Below, in pieces: positions 13,398 to 20,858 of a DNA stretch of 20,964 nt. The translations under genes were made by a program, and so were the position numbers. The notes under the pieces are model-generated. The model saw only the letters and a list, made by a program, of their open reading frames with translations, had not been told where the DNA came from and did no database searches. Each line of letters starts with the position of its first letter. Positions within the stretch are counted from its first letter, which is position 1. The DNA comes from JALQXV01 sp051005235 (GTDB lineage Bacteria; Patescibacteriota; Saccharimonadia; Saccharimonadales; 2-12-FULL-41-12), in contig JBPCJO010000051.1 of the NCBI GenBank assembly GCA_051005235.1, forward strand, positions 1 through 20,964. The letters run 5' to 3'.

Positions 13398-14834
13398 ATG
13401 CAATCAAAGTTTTATATAACTACCTCTATTCCCTACGTAAATGGTGACCCGCATGTCGGGTTTGCTATGGAACTAATCCAGGCTGATGTACTGGCGCGGC
13501 ACGCCCGCCAAAAAGGCCAAGCAGTCCTCTATAGCGCCGGTGCCGACGAACACGGCACCAAGGTTGCCGAAAAAGCTGCCGAACACGGTAAGTCACCACA
13601 GGAATTTACCAACGAAATGAGCCAGAAGTTCCGTGATCTGGCCAAAGTACTCAACGTCAGCAGCGACCGTTTTGTTCGGACCACCGACAAAGGGCATATC
13701 CAACGTGCCCAACTTATCTGGAAAAATCTAGAAAAAGATATCTACAAAGCTAACTATATTGGTTGGTATGATGTTCGGCAAGAAGAGTTTGTGCCCGAAA
13801 ACCAGGTCGACCCGGCTCGTACCAAGCCAGATCACCCGCAGGCTTACCAGCGCCTCGAAGAAGAAAATTACTTTTTCGCGCTCAGTAAATATAACGAGCA
13901 GATCAAAACGGTTATTGCGTCGGACGAACTACGGATTGTGCCGCTAACTAAGCGCAACGAAATTCTAGCATTGTTAAAAGAAGGGCTCGAAGACATTAGC
14001 ATCAGCCGTCCAAAAGATAAGCTAGACTGGGGCGTGCCGGTACCAGGCGACAAGCATCAAGTTATGTATGTTTGGTTTGAGGCGTTGATGAACTACATTA
14101 CGGTTCTTGGTTATCCGGAGCACGCTGACTTTAAAAAGTTTTGGCCGGCCGACGTCCAGGTAGTTGGTAAAGACATTAGCCGCTTTCATGCTGCCATTTG
14201 GCCGGGTATGCTGATGAGCCTCGGTATTCCACTCTATAAAACATTGTTTATCCATAGCTTTATTACCGTCAATGGCGAGAAGATGAGTAAGAGTGTCGGT
14301 AATGTGATCCCGCCGCAAGAGATTATCGATAAATACGGTGTTGATGCTTTTCGTTACTACTTTTTACGCTACATTCCAGCTTACGAAGACGGCGATTTTA
14401 GCTGGGATCGAATGGAAGAGGTTTACAATAGCGACCTTGCTAACGAATTAGGCAATCTGGTCAGCCGTACGTCTGCCATGATCACCAAATACCAGAATGG
14501 TCTAATTGGTGACATTCCAGCCCCCGAACACGATGTAAACGGTTATCTAAAAGCCTTGCATGACTGCCGATTCGATAGAGCGCTCGAAGAAGTCTGGCAC
14601 CAGGTTCGCGGCATGAACCAATATATCGAAGAAGAAAAACCTTGGGTGATTGCGACCACCAGCGACCCGGCACACTTGCAAGAAGTCCTGGCGTATATCG
14701 CCGGTTCAATCTTGCAAATCGCTGAGCTGCTCGAACCGTTTATGCCCGAGACGTCGGCTAAAATCACCGCCGTATTTTCGACTGGTGTGATCCAGTCTAT
14801 GGACGGCACGCTGTTTCCTAAAAAGGACGCTTAG
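13398..14834 (+). CDS. metG: Methionyl-tRNA synthetase, short form
   Basis: A 478-residue class I synthetase charging tRNA-Met. The HIGH-type motif is HVGF (19-22), the KMSKS loop is at 295-299, and YVWFEALMNYI and VGKDISRFH mark the methionine and adenylate site. Residues 121-135 (IGWYDVRQEEFVPE) correspond to the connective domain, but the usual zinc-knuckle cysteines are absent, including the Cys of the common GWYC motif, which is Asp here. The anticodon domain is complete (LGNLVSRTSAMI, EEEKPW), but there is no C-terminal EMAP/tRNA-binding extension. The length fits the compact MetG form. The gene is convergent with the APH-like gene, four bases apart. Confidence 0.96.
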   Translation: MQSKFYITTSIPYVNGDPHVGFAMELIQADVLARHARQKGQAVLYSAGADEHGTKVAEKAAEHGKSPQEFTNEMSQKFRDLAKVLNVSSDRFVRTTDKGHIQRAQLIWKNLEKDIYKANYIGWYDVRQEEFVPENQVDPARTKPDHPQAYQRLEEENYFFALSKYNEQIKTVIASDELRIVPLTKRNEILALLKEGLEDISISRPKDKLDWGVPVPGDKHQVMYVWFEALMNYITVLGYPEHADFKKFWPADVQVVGKDISRFHAAIWPGMLMSLGIPLYKTLFIHSFITVNGEKMSKSVGNVIPPQEIIDKYGVDAFRYYFLRYIPAYEDGDFSWDRMEEVYNSDLANELGNLVSRTSAMITKYQNGLIGDIPAPEHDVNGYLKALHDCRFDRALEEVWHQVRGMNQYIEEEKPWVIATTSDPAHLQEVLAYIAGSILQIAELLEPFMPETSAKITAVFSTGVIQSMDGTLFPKKDA

Positions 14835-14838
14835 CAGC

Positions 14839-15723
14839 TTAGATTTGGTTCCATTTTTGTAAATGTCGTAACGCTCGTTTATAGGTGGGATGTTGTGTGT
14901 CTTTGGCAAAATGACAAAGATTTGCCCACTCGTTAACGTATGCCCAAGTCCGCACAGTTTCTATAACAAGTCTTTGCCCACCATTTGCTTGGTAGGAGGT
15001 TACGGCTGGCGCTAATAAACGTGGATCGGTCATGAATAATTTTCGAAAGTCTTGATGTGGGTCACCAATCTCCATTTCGCTTAAATCAATTACACCTTTT
15101 ACGCGTTGATGGGTACTGTCGATGACAATATTAAGGCCGTGCAGATCACCGTGCACAACCACCGGTTTGGTTGTGTTAAGTCCAGCGGCTAATTTTGCTA
15201 AGGCTGCCTGTGCTGGCTGATAGATCTTTGTACTATGCGCGCTATCAATGCGTTTTTTGTAATATTCGTACAGTGTCGTGGTCTGTTTGGTTTTCTTCCG
15301 TTGGATTGGTACTGGGTCAAAGGTATGTAATTGCACTAAAAACGCCCCAAGTTCTGCACCAATGCGGACGATTGCCCGCTCACTTAACGAAGCGAGCAAG
15401 CCAGCATCTAAGACGTCTCCAACAATTAGCTTATAGGACGTACATACAGAGTTGTGTTTAAGCATAATCGGCAGCGCTACGAGCCACTCCTGCTTATGAA
15501 TATGCCGCAGCACGGACACTTCATCAGCTAATTTGTCGGCCGCAGCTTTATGGCGTGGGTAGCGATACACGATACCACAGGCTTCGTCAATAATAACGTG
15601 TTGTTCCCAACCATGTTCAATAATTTGCAGGCCATCGGCTTTTGCTTGTTCACGGGCTGCCTGCCAACGCCACTCATACACAGTTTGTTCCATAATTGCG
15701 ATTTCTCTGCTGAATGGTAGCAT
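14839..15723 (-). CDS. APH-like small-molecule phosphotransferase
   Basis: A 294-residue kinase of the aminoglycoside phosphotransferase / choline kinase superfamily. The catalytic loop VVHGDLHGLNIVID and the metal-binding VKGVIDLSEMEIGDPHQDF are intact, and an N-lobe stretch YRYPRHKAAADKLADEVSVLRH supplies a plausible ATP-binding Lys and helix-C Glu. The substrate is unknown; resistance should not be assumed, since housekeeping members phosphorylate amino sugars, choline or thiamine. A second ATG at 15693 (MEQTVYEWRW) gives 284 residues and starts right before the domain; no Shine-Dalgarno sequence decides between them. It is divergent from tatD, with 33 bases between the starts. Confidence 0.85.
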   Translation of the reverse strand: MLPFSREIAIMEQTVYEWRWQAAREQAKADGLQIIEHGWEQHVIIDEACGIVYRYPRHKAAADKLADEVSVLRHIHKQEWLVALPIMLKHNSVCTSYKLIVGDVLDAGLLASLSERAIVRIGAELGAFLVQLHTFDPVPIQRKKTKQTTTLYEYYKKRIDSAHSTKIYQPAQAALAKLAAGLNTTKPVVVHGDLHGLNIVIDSTHQRVKGVIDLSEMEIGDPHQDFRKLFMTDPRLLAPAVTSYQANGGQRLVIETVRTWAYVNEWANLCHFAKDTQHPTYKRALRHLQKWNQI

Positions 15724-15742
15724 AAAAAAGCTTGCCGCAGCG

Positions 15743-15748
15743 TATAAT
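15743..15748 (+). promoter_or_regulatory. -10 element of tatD, apparently leaderless
   Basis: TATAAT ends eight bases before the GTG at 15757, predicting a leader of about two bases. The opposite strand reads TATTAT across the same bases and could serve the APH-like gene, so one AT-rich box may fire both ways. Confidence 0.45.
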
Positions 15749-15756
15749 ATACGTTT

Positions 15757-16551
15757 GTGAGCGCTATAAATTTAGAATACTTTGATACCCACGCCCATAT
15801 TCACCTTCCCGGCTATAAGCTTGACGCTGATGAGGTATGGTTGTCGGCGCAGGCGGCCGGTGTAACCCGAATGCTGGCGGTCGGTTGCAGTCTGAGCGAC
15901 AGCCAAGGCGCAGTTCAATTTGCGGCTAAGTATGACGGGATCTGGGCGGCGATTGGCATACACCCCCATGAGGCCGAGGATTTTTTGGCTGCGCAGGGTG
16001 CCAAAGAAGCGTTTGAAGCTTTACTCAAAAGTGCTAAAAACAGTAAAATCGTGGCGATTGGCGAGATCGGGCTCGATTATTACTACCAACATTCGCCGAA
16101 AGAAAAACAAGTTGAATTACTAAAGTGGCAGTTGCAATTAGCCGAAACCTATAACTTACCGGTCATTTTTCATGTGCGGGACGCCTTTGCGGATTTTTGG
16201 CCGATTTTTGATGAGTTTGATATTAAAAGAGGTTTGATTCATAGTTTTACAGGGGTGCCAAGTGATGTCGACCAAATTCTAAAACGCGGATTATATGTTG
16301 CATTAAATGGCATAATGACGTTTACTAGTCAGGTAGATCAGCTGACGGCGGCTAAAAATATTCCACTGGACAAGTTGGTGCTCGAAACAGATGCGCCGTA
16401 CTTGACTCCTGTGCCACATCGTGGTAAGATATGCAAGCCTGAGCACGTTAAACTAACAGCGGCCTTTTTGGCTGAGTTACGGCGTGAGCCGCTCGAGCAG
16501 CTGGCGTATCAAACAACACAGAATGCCCGAGCGCTTTTTAATGTGAAGTAA
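15757..16551 (+). CDS. tatD: TatD family metal-dependent deoxyribonuclease
   Basis: A 264-residue TIM-barrel hydrolase. Metal ligands are in FDTHAHIHL (first HxH), AIGEIGLDYYY (the bridging Glu), VIFHVRDAF and GLIHSFTG (His ligands), and LVLETDAPYLTP (the final Asp), all in the usual order. Family members act as 3'-5' DNA exonucleases or D-tyrosyl-tRNA-type editing enzymes; which one applies here cannot be told. The GTG start is chosen because the -10 box sits just upstream and the domain starts within ten residues. In many Gram-positive bacteria tatD follows metG; here an inverted APH-like gene lies between them. Confidence 0.95.
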   Translation: MSAINLEYFDTHAHIHLPGYKLDADEVWLSAQAAGVTRMLAVGCSLSDSQGAVQFAAKYDGIWAAIGIHPHEAEDFLAAQGAKEAFEALLKSAKNSKIVAIGEIGLDYYYQHSPKEKQVELLKWQLQLAETYNLPVIFHVRDAFADFWPIFDEFDIKRGLIHSFTGVPSDVDQILKRGLYVALNGIMTFTSQVDQLTAAKNIPLDKLVLETDAPYLTPVPHRGKICKPEHVKLTAAFLAELRREPLEQLAYQTTQNARALFNVK

Positions 16552-16563
16552 CAAGAGAATAAG

Positions 16564-16971
16564 ATGCAATTATTTGGAAACGGTGAAGTAAACAAGTTTG
16601 AATCCCTACACAAGCAGGTCGAAGGTTATTCGAGCGCTTATGAAGTTATGTCAACTCGCTGGAACCGCGTTCAACACGGCAGGTATAACGTGGTAGCTTC
16701 TGTCACGAGCCAACAAGCCTACGAAAACGTTCGCCAAGCCAAAGAACGCCGCGAAGCCGAGCTGTATCGACTGTCGGTCGAGCAGGCTGCTATGCTAGCC
16801 GAGCAGACGCCCGCGCCCGCCGAACAACCAGACGTACTTCCGTTACCCGATGATGAAATCGCCGAATCGAAGCAACACGTCACCCCTCAAGATGCGCTCC
16901 AGCGGGTCAACGATATACACGCCCAACCCAAACCAGCCTCCGACACCCATAACTTTAACCTTCCAGGTTAA
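16564..16971 (+). CDS. Unrecognised 135-residue soluble protein
   Basis: I do not recognise a family. Residues 1-75 are mostly helical with a strongly charged stretch (YENVRQAKERREAEL); residues 78-135 are Pro/Ala/Glu-rich and probably disordered (AEQTPAPAEQPDVLPLP, ending THNFNLPG). There is no signal peptide, membrane segment or Cys motif. The start has AAGAGAA upstream. It lies 12 bases after tatD and 5 bases before the next small gene, so it belongs to one plus-strand operon running to the cysteine desulfurase. It may be an adaptor or scaffold protein, a guess from the tail alone. Confidence 0.75.
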   Translation: MQLFGNGEVNKFESLHKQVEGYSSAYEVMSTRWNRVQHGRYNVVASVTSQQAYENVRQAKERREAELYRLSVEQAAMLAEQTPAPAEQPDVLPLPDDEIAESKQHVTPQDALQRVNDIHAQPKPASDTHNFNLPG

Positions 16972-16976
16972 CAGTT

Positions 16977-17348
16977 ATGATTGATACGCTACTAAAGCTG
17001 GCTGGTCGCCAGAACGAAGACGAGCGGAAAGCTAAATTATATCGAGACCTCTTAAAGCACGAAGCTAAAATTGGCGGCGAATTGTTTGGTCCAGTTCCAA
17101 ATGGCGGTCGCCGCGAGTTCTTTTGTCTCGACGAGTTCACCTGGATTTGGTACGAAGAATGGCTCGATAAAAAAAAGCAGCGGCAGATGCGCACCACGCG
17201 CTACGAAGTACGACCAGGCGGCATCACTAAAATTCAAGATGGCCAGAGCTATCAGCAGTTAAGTGACAGCGAAGCGATCCGCTTTGTCGAAGCGGTCAAG
17301 GCGTACGAACGCCGCGTCCAAAACGAGCTCTACAAAGCCGTCTCTTAA
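16977..17348 (+). CDS. Unrecognised 123-residue protein, probably conserved in the lineage
   Basis: A soluble, basic-acidic mixed protein. It starts with a helix (KAKLYRDLLKHEAKIGG), then an aromatic-rich core GRREFFCLDEFTWIWYEEW, a strand TTRYEVRPGGITK, and ends with a helix. The compact, well-spaced core with few low-complexity residues suggests a folded and conserved domain. I believe similar proteins occur in other Saccharibacteria but cannot check. It is in the tatD-desulfurase operon with a 9-base gap to the next gene. Nothing in it names a function. Confidence 0.8.
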   Translation: MIDTLLKLAGRQNEDERKAKLYRDLLKHEAKIGGELFGPVPNGGRREFFCLDEFTWIWYEEWLDKKKQRQMRTTRYEVRPGGITKIQDGQSYQQLSDSEAIRFVEAVKAYERRVQNELYKAVS

Positions 17349-17357
17349 GTTGGTGTT

Positions 17358-18494
17358 ATGGCGATTTACCTTGATCATGCCGCCGCGACACCGATAGATG
17401 CTGATGTATTGGCGGCAATGCAGCCGTTTTTTGTTGACCAATTCTATAATCCGTCGGCACTATATGGGCCGGCTGTGGCTGCGGCTAAAGCACTCGAAAC
17501 CGCTCGGGCTGACTGCGCGCAGGTAATCGGCGCCAAGCCCTCAGAAATTATTTTTACGGCCGGTGGCACCGAGGCAAACAATTTAGCAATTCATGGTGTT
17601 ATGCGTAACAATCCTGACGCTATTTTGGCGCTATCGGCAATTGAGCATGACTCGGTCCGGGTGCCAGCCGCACGTTACCAGACGGTAACGATTCCGGTAA
17701 CCAACCAAGGCGTGGTGGACTATACCAGCCTTTCATCAAAAATTAATAATTCTGTGGTACTGGTAAGCGTAATGTATGCCAACAACGAAGTTGGTACCGT
17801 ACAGCCGATCCGCCGCATAGCCGGTGAGCTTGAGGTTATTCGAAAAGCCCGTCAGCAAGCGGGTAATCCGCTACCGCTGTATTTTCATGTTGACGCCGCG
17901 CAAGCTGGTAATTACTTGGATCTTCATGTCCACCGCTTGGGAGTTGACCTGTTGACTATTAACGGTGGCAAACTATATGGTCCAAAACAATCAGGACTTT
18001 TGTATATTCGTAGCGGTGTTAGCTTACAGCCGTTGGTTGAAGGTGGCGGCCAAGAACGAAACTTGCGTAGTGGCACCGAAAATGTCGCACAAGCGGCTGG
18101 CCTGGCCAAATCGCTCCAAATTGCCGTCGCCAAACGCCACGACGAGAACAAGCGCCAGCAAGCACTACAGGTCATGTTTATAGATACGTTAACAACTGCG
18201 TTTCCGCAGGCTATTATTAACGGTTCACTCAAGCAACGGTTGCCAAATAACGTGCATCTTACTCTGCCTGGCACAGATAACGAACGTCTGTTAATGGCAC
18301 TCGATATACACGATATTTATGCTGCAGCCGGCTCGGCCTGCAGTGCTAGTCACGATGAACCGTCGCACGTTCTACAAGCGATGGGCTTTGATGTTTCATA
18401 TATTCAAAGTTCGGTGCGGTTTAGTACTGGCCGTTCTACCACAGTTGAGGAAATTGAACAGACTGTACAAATATTGCGGCAAATACTCGACTAA
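17358..18494 (+). CDS. Cysteine desulfurase (IscS/NifS family)
   Basis: A 378-residue PLP enzyme that takes sulfur from cysteine as a persulfide. Visible: YLDHAAATP (N-terminus), GGTEANN (cofactor phosphate site), EHDSV with His97 stacking on PLP, NNEVGTVQPI, HVDAAQ with Asp179 and Gln182, the Schiff-base Lys205 in INGGKLYGPKQSG, RSGTENV, and the catalytic Cys328 in GSACSAS. In most IscS/NifS proteins the residue before the lysine is His (HK); here it is Gly. No scaffold or SUF gene is adjacent in the window, so delivery to tRNA thiolation (MnmA) is the likely role in a reduced genome, an inference. It ends the tatD operon; a hairpin and repeat copy 2 follow. Confidence 0.94.
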   Translation: MAIYLDHAAATPIDADVLAAMQPFFVDQFYNPSALYGPAVAAAKALETARADCAQVIGAKPSEIIFTAGGTEANNLAIHGVMRNNPDAILALSAIEHDSVRVPAARYQTVTIPVTNQGVVDYTSLSSKINNSVVLVSVMYANNEVGTVQPIRRIAGELEVIRKARQQAGNPLPLYFHVDAAQAGNYLDLHVHRLGVDLLTINGGKLYGPKQSGLLYIRSGVSLQPLVEGGGQERNLRSGTENVAQAAGLAKSLQIAVAKRHDENKRQQALQVMFIDTLTTAFPQAIINGSLKQRLPNNVHLTLPGTDNERLLMALDIHDIYAAAGSACSASHDEPSHVLQAMGFDVSYIQSSVRFSTGRSTTVEEIEQTVQILRQILD

Positions 18495-18526
18495 AAATTT
18501 ACTCTAGACAAGTGACTATCCCACCT

Positions 18527-18640
18527 GTCTAATGCAAGCATATCAATCGTATATAATTTATGCATACGCAGTATATATAACTAACAGGAGTAAGGAGTAT
18601 ATACGAATTATATACGATTGATATGCTGGCATATTTAGGT
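18527..18640. repeat. Long inverted-repeat element, family 1, copy 2
   Basis: The second copy of the element at 6659-6771. Arms 18532-18558 and 18606-18632 pair over 27 positions with one mismatch (core GCATATCAATCGTATATAATT, perfect over 21). The enclosed segment is again 47 bases with CTAACAGG at the same offset. Two pairs differ from copy 1 in a compensating way: C18544-G18620 against T6676-A6752, and G18538-C18626 against A6670-T6758. A separate hairpin (18505-18514 / 18522-18531, one mismatch) overlaps its left edge. Confidence 0.85.
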
Positions 18641-18773
18641 GTGAAGCGGAATAAAAACAAAGGGGTGCCGATTCGATAGCCTACTTAATCCAACGATAGG
18701 TGGTGAGCTAGGTCAGCCTTGCGTATCTGGCTTTTTTGACTCATACTAAGCATTAGTAGTTACAAAAACAAAA
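18641..18773 (+). other. Leader region before the ATPase operon, no gene seen
   Basis: A 133-base stretch between repeat copy 2 and the first ATPase-operon gene. It contains nested short pairings (TAGCCTA / TAGG ... CTA near 18677-18710) and a weak terminator-like AGCC / GGCT stem followed by six T (18715-18737). It may hold the operon promoter, an attenuator or the end of a short RNA. I recognise no riboswitch class. Confidence 0.3.
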
Positions 18774-19616
18774 ATGAACACTAAATCAAAGCTAAAATCC
18801 CTAATATTTTCTCAGCGGTTGCTGGCTTCTTTTGCATTAGTTTTATTGATAGTTATGAGTGCGGCCGGTCCGATTTTAGCGCAAACGGTGTTGCAAGGCT
18901 ATTCCTCCGATGAAGCGCTTCAAAAAGGTATGCTCGTCGCACTTAAAAAAGACGACCAAAGCAAGATCGAAGCAATTAATGATAAAAACCTCCAGGATTT
19001 GAAGGGAGTGGTGGCTGATGCTAATGATTCACCAGTGACCATAAGTGGAGATGGCCAAAAAATCTTTGTGGCGACCGAAGGAAGCTATGAAGTACTGGTG
19101 AGTAATGAAAATGGCTCGATTGAGCAAGGAGACTACATAAGTGGCTCCTCGCTAGCCGGTATCGGCATGAAGGCGAATGATAAGCAGGAAAACGTGGCGG
19201 GCAGGGCAATCGGCAAATTTGAGGGGGCAGGCGATAGTATTGGAAAAAGTACAACTAAAAGCGGTGCTACGGTTGCCTTTGGCCGGATTCAGGTAGATAT
19301 TGGTGTCACAAAGAACCCTTTATTAAAGATTCCCGAGAAAGACAAAGTGCCTGACGGCTTGCAGCGCATCGCTTCGACGGTTGCAGAAAAGCAGGTGAGC
19401 ACACTTCGTATTTATTTAGCGATGATGGTGTTATTGATCAGCGCGTTTGTGGCGGGAACAACGCTTTTTAGCGGTGTTCGCAGTACGGTTATTTCGGTCG
19501 GACGTAATCCGCTCTCCAGGGGTATAATTTTTAAAGGACTGTTCCAGGTGCTGCTTTTGAGTTTAATTATTTTCATTACTGGCCTTTTTGGAGTATATTT
19601 ACTTATAAAGCTATAA
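18774..19616 (+). CDS. Signal-peptide protein with extracellular beta domain and C-terminal two-helix hairpin (subunit-c-like?)
   Basis: A 280-residue protein, first gene of the ATPase operon. Residues 1-36 form a signal peptide (hydrophobic 16-32, AGPILAQ). Residues about 40-170 form an outside beta-rich domain; the stretch IEQGDYISGSSLAGIGMKA resembles a repeat-type motif I associate with CPR surface proteins. Residues 213-230 and 247-278 form two membrane helices joined by a short polar loop with Gly233-Arg234-Asn235-Pro236. An RNP/RQP loop between two helices is the hallmark of F-ATPase subunit c, but the second helix has no Asp or Glu, so it could not carry protons. It precedes the b-like gene by 39 bases. 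Either it is a structural stand-in or partner for a c-ring, or the likeness is chance. Confidence 0.75.
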   Translation: MNTKSKLKSLIFSQRLLASFALVLLIVMSAAGPILAQTVLQGYSSDEALQKGMLVALKKDDQSKIEAINDKNLQDLKGVVADANDSPVTISGDGQKIFVATEGSYEVLVSNENGSIEQGDYISGSSLAGIGMKANDKQENVAGRAIGKFEGAGDSIGKSTTKSGATVAFGRIQVDIGVTKNPLLKIPEKDKVPDGLQRIASTVAEKQVSTLRIYLAMMVLLISAFVAGTTLFSGVRSTVISVGRNPLSRGIIFKGLFQVLLLSLIIFITGLFGVYLLIKL

Positions 19617-19655
19617 CCATAAACAGTTCGAAAAGGTGGGGTCACTAGAAACATT

Positions 19656-20285
19656 ATGGACGGGTGGATACAAACCGGATTAATCATCGGATCACTGCTG
19701 GCAGTAACCGCGGCTTTTATATGGGTAGCCGTTAAACTTTCAGCTGGCGGCGTTAACGCAAAAAATACCCCTATAGCTCCAGATCTTGCCGGGGCGACCG
19801 AAACTGACGTCGAGCGTATTTTTAATGACGACTTTCGTGAGGAGCTTAAAAACAGGGGCCGTTTACACTTCGAAAAGATCATCGGCGAGAACGCTATGTT
19901 CTTACAACAAGATTTGCGTCTAACCACCTCCCAGGTTAACGATTACATGAAAGAAGAGATCACTAAGACGCTTAAAGAAGCCTTTGAAAACTACGAGGAC
20001 TCCATTAAAGACGCCCAGCAACTGGCCCTCGATTCAATCGAGAAGACCCAAACCGCGGTCGAAGAACAGCGCGTTATTCTTAACGATCAGTTTGCCAAAG
20101 AAATGGCCCTCGAGAAAGAACGTACCATAAGCCGTTTTAGCAATAATATGGCTGACGTAGTCAACCATTACGTGCTGGCGGCAATTGGTAACCAGATTAA
20201 TCTCGAAGACCAGCTAGAATTTATACTGGGCGAACTCGAACGTAATAAGCAGGCGATCATCGAAGACATTAACTTCGGAGCATAA
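19656..20285 (+). CDS. Putative F-type ATPase b-like stalk protein
   Basis: A 209-residue protein with one N-terminal membrane helix (about 7-30) and a long charged, mostly helical body with coiled-coil character (residues 50-180), the layout of subunit b, the peripheral stalk. Its sequence is not close to ordinary AtpF: the body starts TDVERIFNDDFREEL and the C-terminal 45 residues (VVNHYVLAAIGNQINLEDQL and onward) look like a conserved folded end. It lies in the position of atpF, directly before the delta-like gene (3-base gap, GGAG before the ATG). The assignment rests on topology and gene order more than on residues. Confidence 0.7.
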   Translation: MDGWIQTGLIIGSLLAVTAAFIWVAVKLSAGGVNAKNTPIAPDLAGATETDVERIFNDDFREELKNRGRLHFEKIIGENAMFLQQDLRLTTSQVNDYMKEEITKTLKEAFENYEDSIKDAQQLALDSIEKTQTAVEEQRVILNDQFAKEMALEKERTISRFSNNMADVVNHYVLAAIGNQINLEDQLEFILGELERNKQAIIEDINFGA

Positions 20286-20288
20286 CCT

Positions 20289-20858
20289 ATGGCTGACGAG
20301 CAAACTCCCGGACAAATAATTTTACCCGAACGGCTGGTTAGCTCGGTTGATTTGTCTCGTTTGGTGCGCGAGCTTGGCGGTTTTGATGAAATGCTGCGCG
20401 AAGAAACGCTTCGCCGCCCAGACGTCGCAATTAAGGTAGGGCGTTGTAGTGCAACCCTTGAGGATTTAGCCCGCCTGAACAGTGTGGACTTAACCGACCA
20501 AACCCAGCGCGTCCAATTACTTGAATTGCTGCAAACCTTTCAATTGCATGCACCTCGGATTCATATGAGCCTAGCGACCGAACCGTCAGCAAAGTTTAAT
20601 CATAAAATAATTATTTGGTTACGGGCTAATATCCACCCCCTGTTACTTCTCGAAAGCGGCTTACAACCAAATCTGGCTGCTGGCTGTATGATCCGGACCA
20701 ACAATAAGATGTTTGATATGAGCTTGCGGCATCGCTTTGTCGAAAATCGCGGTCTATTACTCCAAAAAATTACCGAAATTGGCGCAAAAGCTGAGCCAGC
20801 GGCACCAGCTGAAACAGGATCTACTACAGGAGCGATAAGCAGCACTTTGATCGTTTAG
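20289..20858 (+). CDS. atpH: F-type ATPase delta-like subunit
   Basis: A 189-residue protein in the position of atpH. The middle and C-terminal part matches the delta (OSCP) pattern: a region like GCMIRTNNKMFDMSLRHRF corresponds to the conserved strand-turn GG-x-IRIGD-x-x-x-D-x-S-x-R. The N-terminal helical domain that binds alpha is shorter and divergent. The last 20 residues are Ala/Pro/Thr/Ser-rich and look like a linker. The frame stops at TAG 20856-20858, but the alpha reading frame already overlaps from 20813 in the -1 frame, so the end of this gene and the start of alpha are entangled. Confidence 0.75.
   Translation: MADEQTPGQIILPERLVSSVDLSRLVRELGGFDEMLREETLRRPDVAIKVGRCSATLEDLARLNSVDLTDQTQRVQLLELLQTFQLHAPRIHMSLATEPSAKFNHKIIIWLRANIHPLLLLESGLQPNLAAGCMIRTNNKMFDMSLRHRFVENRGLLLQKITEIGAKAEPAAPAETGSTTGAISSTLIV

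Noticed and set aside
14839..15723. Antibiotic resistance gene (aminoglycoside phosphotransferase)
   Set aside because: Only the general kinase motifs are present and the context is housekeeping, so a resistance label is not supported.
6659..18640. The two long inverted repeats as CRISPR or phage attachment sites
   Set aside because: There are only two copies 12 kb apart with no spacer array, no integrase nearby and no tRNA; symmetry within each copy fits a hairpin element better.
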